A program made the position numbers and the translations under genes. Below the pieces are notes generated by a model that searched no databases, was not told where the DNA came from, and saw nothing but the letters and a program-made list of their open reading frames with translations. Positions 6,133 through 10,299 of a stretch of DNA of 10,299 bases are shown one piece after another (position 1 is the stretch's first letter; each line of letters starts with the position of its first letter). Origin of the DNA: Actinomycetes bacterium (lineage in GTDB: Bacteria > Actinomycetota > Acidimicrobiia > Acidimicrobiales > Bog-793). Location: NCBI GenBank assembly GCA_021823365.1, contig JAKAOD010000067.1, positions 1 through 10,299 on the forward strand, read 5' to 3'.

Positions 6133-6541
6133 GCGGTTCGCTCGCAGCGCGCGAGGGATCGTGGACACTTCCGTGGTCATCGACCTCGAGAAGCTCGACC
6201 CCGCAGTGCTGCCCGTGGAGATCGCAGTCAGCGCTATCACCATGGCTGAGCTTGCAGCGGGTCCACACGCAGCCGACGACCCTGACGAGCGGGCGCGCCG
6301 ACAAGATCGACTGCAGCGAGCAGAGGCCGCCTTCGACCCCTTGCCGTTCGACGACGAGGCGGCTCGTGCCTACGGGCGCGTCTACGCTGCCGTGATCGGC
6401 ACCGGGCGCAAGGCCCGAGGTCCGCGCGCAGTCGATCTCCTCATCGCAGCCGCCGCTTGTGCCCTAGCTCTTCCTCTCTATACGAGGAACCCGAGTGACT
6501 TTCGGGGACTCGAAAGCCTCGTCGAGGTGATCGAAGTCTGA
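6125..6541 (+). CDS. vapC: VapC-type PIN-domain toxin ribonuclease
   Basis: This 138-residue PIN-domain protein is expected to be a metal-dependent RNase that halts translation when free of antitoxin. The acidic catalytic set is visible: Asp14 in IVDTSVVID, Glu42 in TMAELAAG, Asp104 in RAVDLLIAA and Asp125 in TRNPSDF. The active site therefore looks intact. The length is normal for VapC. The GTG start lies within the last codons of the antitoxin gene, with AGGA about 11 bases upstream. The RNA target cannot be predicted. It converges with the CUT2 permease gene, with 79 bases between them. Confidence 0.92.
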   Translation: MPERFARSARGIVDTSVVIDLEKLDPAVLPVEIAVSAITMAELAAGPHAADDPDERARRQDRLQRAEAAFDPLPFDDEAARAYGRVYAAVIGTGRKARGPRAVDLLIAAAACALALPLYTRNPSDFRGLESLVEVIEV

Positions 6542-6554
6542 CGATCGCTGGGCT

Positions 6555-6584
6555 CAGCACCGGTGCATCCTGCGCCGGCGCATC
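6555..6584. repeat. Tandem 15-base palindromic repeats between convergent genes
   Basis: Two adjacent 15-base units (6555-6569 and 6570-6584) differ at three positions. Each carries a perfect palindrome: GCACCGGTGC (6557-6566) and TGCGCCGGCGCA (6571-6582). Two of the three differences change A/T to G/C as a matched pair, so the palindrome survives. GCTCGAGC (6585-6592) adds a third palindrome. Transcripts from either side would form GC-rich hairpins, so a bidirectional, U-tract-less terminator or transcript stabiliser is plausible. Confidence 0.6.
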
Positions 6585-6620
6585 GCTCGAGCACGCCCAC
6601 GGCGGCCTGGGCGCGACCCG

Positions 6621-7613
6621 TCACGTCGACCGCCGCCGCAGGAGCTGGTCCACTCCGACGGCGAGCAGGATGAGCGCGCCGTTCACGATGTCCTCGTACA
6701 CGGGGTTGAGATTGAGGAGGACGAAGCCGTTGTTGATCAGCTCGAGGATGACCGTCCCGACGACGGCACGCCAAATGGCGCCTTCGCCGCCCATGATGCT
6801 CGTGCCCCCGACGACCGTGGCGGCGATGGCGGTCAGCGCGAGGGTATTGGCGACGCTCGTGCCGGGGTCGGCCGAGCCGGCCTGGGAGGCGCCGATGATG
6901 CCCGCGATGGCCGCGCACGCGCCGCTGATGCCGAAGACGAGGATCCGGTAGAGCGGGATCGAGATGCCGGAGAGGTGCGCCGCCTCGGTGTTCCCGCCGA
7001 TCGCGTACAGCCCACGGCCGAACCGGGAGAACGCCAGCAGCACCCCCGTCAACAGCGCCACGGCGAAGAAGACCCACGCCGCGATCGTGATGCCGCCGTA
7101 GGTGTCGTTCATCACCATGAAGCCGCCGACCGCCGTCGTCTCGACGTTGCCGCCGGTCGCCACCGTCGCGAACCCGATGATCGCGTAGCTCGTCGCGAGC
7201 GTGGCGATGAAGCTGTTGATCCGGCCAAAGGCGATGACCCCGCCGTTCACCGCACCGAACCCGAACCCGACGAGCAGAGCGACGGCAAAGGCGCCGAAGG
7301 GCGTGAGGTGGGGCGCGAGGATCACCGACAGGATCGCGCAGAACGCGTAGACGGCGCCTTGGGAGAGGTCGAACCCGCCGGAGATGATGGCGAGCGTGGC
7401 CCCGCACGCCGCGATGCCCTCCCAGCTCATCTGGTTGAGCATGTTCGCGACGTTGCCGAGCGTCCTGAACGACGACGAGCTTGCGGACAGGGCGATCGCC
7501 ATGGCGATGAGCACGACGAGGATCCCGAAGTCCCTCGCCGAGACGCGCCTCGCCCGCTCCTCCTCGGTCTCGGCACGCGCCGCGACGATGGAGCGGGGGC
7601 GCACGATGCTCAC
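6621..7613 (-). CDS. CUT2 sugar ABC transporter permease, RbsC type
   Basis: This 330-residue, very hydrophobic inner-membrane permease would form a homodimeric channel with the two-domain ATPase encoded upstream. A polar N-terminal tail of about 28 residues precedes some 8-10 spans. RbsC-family landmarks are GGFDLS (79-84), FGRGLYAIGGN (198-208), GGTSIMGGEG (269-278, the cytoplasmic loop that meets the ATPase) and the ending VYEDIVNGALILLAVGVDQLLRRR. The GTG at 7613 overlaps the ATPase stop by 4 bases (GTGA), showing coupled translation. The frame is open far upstream through the ATPase gene, but that extension is a shadow. Pentose, hexose or another small polar substrate is possible; the sequence does not decide. 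Confidence 0.93.
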   Translation of the reverse strand: MSIVRPRSIVAARAETEEERARRVSARDFGILVVLIAMAIALSASSSSFRTLGNVANMLNQMSWEGIAACGATLAIISGGFDLSQGAVYAFCAILSVILAPHLTPFGAFAVALLVGFGFGAVNGGVIAFGRINSFIATLATSYAIIGFATVATGGNVETTAVGGFMVMNDTYGGITIAAWVFFAVALLTGVLLAFSRFGRGLYAIGGNTEAAHLSGISIPLYRILVFGISGACAAIAGIIGASQAGSADPGTSVANTLALTAIAATVVGGTSIMGGEGAIWRAVVGTVILELINNGFVLLNLNPVYEDIVNGALILLAVGVDQLLRRRST

Positions 7614-9112
7614 AGGCTCGCCCGCTCCGGCCGCGCGCCGAACGCCGCGGCGATGATGTGCTCGCGCTCGGCAGTCCCGCCGTCGAACTCGGCGACGACC
7701 TCGCCCTTCCTGAACACGACGACACGGTGCGACATCCCCATGAGCTCCTCGAGCTCCGAGGAGATCAATATCACGCCGATCCCCCTCGAGGCCGCTTCGG
7801 CGATCATCTGGTGGATCGCCGCCTTCGCCCCGACGTCCACGCCGCGTGTCGGCTCGTCGGCGATGAAGACTCGCGGGCCGCAGGCGAGCCACTTCGAGAG
7901 GAGGACCTTCTGCTGGTTGCCGCCGGACAGGTGGCGGACGAGCCGGGCGGGTTCGCGTGGCCGGATGTCGGAGCGGTCGACCCACTCGACGGCGTCCTGC
8001 CTCACCCGCCGCTTCGTCGCGAAGCCCCAGCGAAACGGGCCTTTGCGAGTGCTCAAGGCGAGGTTCTCCGCGACGGACCGGCCGAGGACGAGCCCCTGCT
8101 GCTTGCGGTCCTCCGGCACCATCACCACGCCCGCGTCGCCCGCCGCGCGCGGGCTGCGGAGGCTGCGGGCACCCGACCCTGCCACGCGCACCACACCGCG
8201 CTCCGGACGGTCCGCACCCACCAGGCACCGCGCGAACTCCGAGCGGCCCGAGCCGATCAGGCCGGCGAGCCCGACGATCTCGCCGGCCCGCACCGAGAGG
8301 CTCACGCCGCGCACGGCGTTGCCTCTCCAGACGTCGCTCGCCTCGAGCACGACCTCGGCGTCCGCCGGGGGAGGGGCTTTCGTCGCGTACATCGTCCGAA
8401 GCGGCCGGCCCACCATCTTCTGGATGAGGCTCGCCTCGTCCTCCTCGTCGACCGGAGCGCTCGAGACGAGCGTCCCGTCGCGGAGCACCGACACGGTGTC
8501 GGCGCTCGACAGGACCTCGCGCAGGTGGTGCGACACCATGGCGATGGCGACACCCTGGCCGGAGAGGCGGCGCAGCAGGTCGAGCAGCTGGTCGGCACGC
8601 TGCTCGTCGAGCGACGACGTCGGCTCGTCGAGCATGAGCACCCGTGGCTCGCGCACGAGGCAGCGCAGCACCTCGAGCACCTGGCGGTCGGCGATCGACA
8701 GCTCCCGGACGATCGCGTCCGGCGGCAGCGCGAACCCGGTCTCCTCGCACAGCCTGCGAAACCTGGTCGCGGCCTCGGAGCGGCTGAGCCTGCCGAGGGC
8801 AGCCACGCCCATGCCGAGGAACACGTTCTCGAGCACGCTGCGCGCCGGCACCGAGGTGAGCTCCTGGGTCACGATGCCGACGCCCGCGGCACGTGCGGCG
8901 CGCGGCGTCACGCTGCGCAACGGTCTGCCGTCGATCAGGACCTGGCCGCGGTCGGGCCGGGCCATGCCGGCGGCGATGCGCACGAGCGTCGACTTGCCGG
9001 CGCCGTTCTCGCCGACCAGGGCGTGCACCTCGCCCGACTTCAGCGTGAGGCTCACGCCGTCGAGGACGTTCACCGGTCCGTAGCGCTTCGACACGCCCTC
9101 AATCTGCAGCAT
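7610..9112 (-). CDS. CUT2 sugar ABC transporter ATPase, RbsA/XylG type
   Basis: This 500-residue cytoplasmic protein has two nucleotide-binding domains and powers the importer. Domain 1 has Walker A GENGAGKST (34-42), a Q-loop Gln at 83, Walker B RVLMLDEP (157-164) and a switch His at 195. Its signature motif is degenerate (LSIADRQ, 138-144). Domain 2 has the family-typical non-canonical P-loop GLIGSGRSE (284-292), a canonical LSGGNQQK signature (395-402) and FIADEPTRGVDVGAK (416-430). This division of labour between domains is normal for RbsA-like proteins. The ATG at 9112 follows GGGGGTGA by about 7 bases. It is co-transcribed with the binding protein upstream and the permease downstream. 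Confidence 0.96.
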   Translation of the reverse strand: MLQIEGVSKRYGPVNVLDGVSLTLKSGEVHALVGENGAGKSTLVRIAAGMARPDRGQVLIDGRPLRSVTPRAARAAGVGIVTQELTSVPARSVLENVFLGMGVAALGRLSRSEAATRFRRLCEETGFALPPDAIVRELSIADRQVLEVLRCLVREPRVLMLDEPTSSLDEQRADQLLDLLRRLSGQGVAIAMVSHHLREVLSSADTVSVLRDGTLVSSAPVDEEDEASLIQKMVGRPLRTMYATKAPPPADAEVVLEASDVWRGNAVRGVSLSVRAGEIVGLAGLIGSGRSEFARCLVGADRPERGVVRVAGSGARSLRSPRAAGDAGVVMVPEDRKQQGLVLGRSVAENLALSTRKGPFRWGFATKRRVRQDAVEWVDRSDIRPREPARLVRHLSGGNQQKVLLSKWLACGPRVFIADEPTRGVDVGAKAAIHQMIAEAASRGIGVILISSELEELMGMSHRVVVFRKGEVVAEFDGGTAEREHIIAAAFGARPERASL

Positions 9113-9130
9113 GCCGGCTCACCCCCGGAG

Positions 9131-9165
9131 CGGCGACGCCGACCGGCGACGCCGACCGGCGACGC
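9131..9165. repeat. 13-base tandem repeat, 2.7 copies
   Basis: The unit CGGCGACGCCGAC is repeated at 9131-9143 and 9144-9156, with a partial copy (first 9 bases) at 9157-9165, all without mismatch. It ends about 10 bases upstream of the ATPase ribosome site, so copy-number change would alter the spacing between the upstream hairpin and that site. Confidence 0.95.
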
Positions 9166-9172
9166 GAGGGCA

Positions 9173-9199
9173 GGCGGGCCGGCAAGACGCCGACCCGCC
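9173..9199 (-). promoter_or_regulatory. Strong GC-rich hairpin between binding-protein and ATPase genes
   Basis: Positions 9173-9183 pair with 9189-9199 around a 5-base loop. Ten of 11 pairs are Watson-Crick. The eleventh (9179 with 9193) is a C/A mismatch on the plus strand but a G-U wobble in the minus-strand transcript, so the sense RNA is fully paired. No U-run follows, so it is more likely a message stabiliser or partial attenuator than a full terminator. Confidence 0.65.
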
Positions 9200-9216
9200 G
9201 CTCACCCTCGCGCCCC

Positions 9217-9239
9217 GGGACCGAGCCCTGCCCGGTCCC
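9217..9239 (-). promoter_or_regulatory. Second hairpin after the CUT2 binding-protein gene
   Basis: GGGACCG (9217-9223) and CGGTCCC (9233-9239) form a 7-base-pair stem with a 9-base loop. It starts 31 bases past the binding-protein stop codon and is followed in the transcript by a stronger hairpin at 9199-9173. The pair may protect the 3' end of the binding-protein message. Confidence 0.55.
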
Positions 9240-9270
9240 CTGCGCCGCGATCACGGGATGACGGTGGGGG

Positions 9271-10299
9271 TCAATCCGAGTACTGACCGACGAGGTGGTG
9301 GGACTTGACGACGCTCCCGGTCCAGAGGCCCCCGGCGGGCCCGAGGTTGGCCGAGTTGACGGCCGTCGGCGGGTGGCCGCCCTGGAGCTTCTCGATGCCG
9401 TAGAGCGTGGCCTGGTAGCCGTCGGTCACCTCCGGGATCCCGAACGTGGCGTACCAGGTGCCGGCTCTGACGTAGTTCACCGCCTGGGTCGAGCCGCCGT
9501 TGCCGATCACCTTCACCTTGCCGATCAGGTGCTTGTTCTTGAGGACGATCGTCGCACCCTCCATCGCCTGGGCCGAGCCGATGATCACGTTGACGTCGGG
9601 GTGGGCGCTCAACTCGTCCTCGGTCACCGTCTCGCCGGTCGAGGACAGGTACCCGCCGACGGGGTCCCCGAGCACCTTGACGTGCGGGTCGCCCTTCAGC
9701 GCGGCGAGGGCGGCCTTGGTCCGCGCGACGTCGAGCGGCAAGGTCGGGAAGCCCTGGTAGTAGACGACGTTGCAGGTCGACAGGTTGCCGCACGCCTGGA
9801 TGGCGAGCTTGCCGAGGTCCGTGCCGTTGAGGACCGCCGACTCGACGACCGAGATCTCACCGGGAACCTGCGGCGCGATCTGGGAGTAGTTGCTCCCGAC
9901 CTGGGTGAACTCGGCCACGACCGCGATCCCCTTGGCGATCGCCGCCTTGACCTCGGGCACGACGGCGCTCCCGTCGTTCGCCTGGACGACGAAGACGTTG
10001 TACTTCCCCGACGTGATCTCGTCCTCGAGCTGGGACACCTGCGTCGTCGCCGAGAAGTTGCCGTTGAGGAACGTCGCGGTGCCCCCGAACTTCTTCGCCG
10101 CCTGCTGGACGCCCTTCCAGGTCGCCTGCGCGAACGAGTTGTCGGTCGCGAAACCGAAGAAGGCGACGTGCGGGACCTTCTTCGCCGCGCCCGGAACGCT
10201 GCGCTGGGCCGCCGCCGTCGGTGCGAGCCCGGCGCCGATGCCGAGCGCCATCGCCGCCGAGAGCCCCGCGGGCAGCACCACCCGCGAGCCGAGATGTCT
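9271..10299 (-). CDS. CUT2 sugar-binding protein, RbsB type, 5' end outside window
   Basis: This is the periplasmic or extracellular binding protein of the RbsA/RbsC importer encoded downstream. It has a Peripla_BP_4-like fold: PHVAFFGFATDNSFAQATWKG, FLNGN, LEDEITSGKYNVFVVQANDG, a Val-rich hinge strand, and PDVNVIIGSAQAMEGA late in domain 2. At the window edge the frame is still open (RHLGSRVVLPAGLSAAMALG), so I read this as the inside of a signal peptide whose start lies beyond 10299. A GTG at 10281 is possible but would leave no basic n-region. Export ends in an AxA-type site (PTAAA-Q) with no lipobox Cys. Two Cys in ACGNLSTC may form a disulfide. About 343 residues are visible, close to full length. 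Confidence 0.9.
   Translation of the reverse strand, partial: RHLGSRVVLPAGLSAAMALGIGAGLAPTAAAQRSVPGAAKKVPHVAFFGFATDNSFAQATWKGVQQAAKKFGGTATFLNGNFSATTQVSQLEDEITSGKYNVFVVQANDGSAVVPEVKAAIAKGIAVVAEFTQVGSNYSQIAPQVPGEISVVESAVLNGTDLGKLAIQACGNLSTCNVVYYQGFPTLPLDVARTKAALAALKGDPHVKVLGDPVGGYLSSTGETVTEDELSAHPDVNVIIGSAQAMEGATIVLKNKHLIGKVKVIGNGGSTQAVNYVRAGTWYATFGIPEVTDGYQATLYGIEKLQGGHPPTAVNSANLGPAGGLWTGSVVKSHHLVGQYSD

Noticed and set aside
7614..8750. Extension of the CUT2 permease frame to 8750
   Set aside because: It overlaps the well-supported ATPase gene in another frame and has an Arg/Gly-rich, non-protein-like composition. The GTGA overlap gives a natural start.
6975..9286. Long plus-strand open frames opposite the CUT2 ATPase and permease
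   Set aside because: No family features are visible, and a low-complexity composition is typical of the complement of GC-rich coding sequence.
1..10299. CRISPR arrays, tRNA or rRNA genes, insertion sequences
   Set aside because: No regularly spaced long repeats, cloverleaf-like segments, transposase motifs or terminal inverted repeats were seen on either strand.

Overview
The window looks like chromosomal DNA of a high-GC bacterium, most likely an actinomycetote. The reasons are the GC-rich third codon positions, frequent GTG starts, GTGA-type gene overlaps and an apparently leaderless toxin-antitoxin promoter. A narrower placement cannot be supported from the sequence alone. Almost all of it is carbohydrate or nucleoside uptake, with one small toxin-antitoxin (TA) cassette in the middle.

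Region 1 (about 153-5750, minus strand, read from high to low coordinates) is a probable operon. It runs: a U32-peptidase-like TIM-barrel protein (5602-4586), a CUT1-type solute-binding protein (4363-3041), two MalF/MalG-type permeases (2842-1871 and 1865-1008), and a PNP/UDP-family nucleoside phosphorylase (899-153). No ATPase is present, so the importer must borrow a shared MsmK/UgpC-type ATPase or one lying outside the window. A CUT1 importer beside a nucleoside phosphorylase and a poorly understood U32-like protein suggests uptake of a nucleoside or ribosyl compound followed by phosphorolysis. This is the most novel reading of the window.

Region 2 (5852-6541, plus strand) is a compact Phd/YefM-type antitoxin plus VapC-type PIN toxin. 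The two genes overlap by 8 bases. An inverted repeat overlaps a -10 element placed so that transcription would begin at, or next to, the GTG start codon.

Region 3 (6621-10299, minus strand) is a CUT2 (ribose/xylose-type) importer in the order binding protein (5' end cut by the window edge), two-domain ATPase, permease. The ATPase and permease genes overlap by 4 bases.

The non-coding parts are informative. Both binding-protein genes are followed by strong stem-loops and then by short perfect tandem repeats before the next gene, a shared architecture that would suit unequal expression within each operon. Between the convergent ends of vapC and the CUT2 permease lie two 15-base repeats. Each has a palindromic core, and one base pair differs between them in a compensatory way. 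Hand counts of sampled lines show that the CUT1 block is clearly less GC-rich than the CUT2 block, and the TA cassette sits between them.
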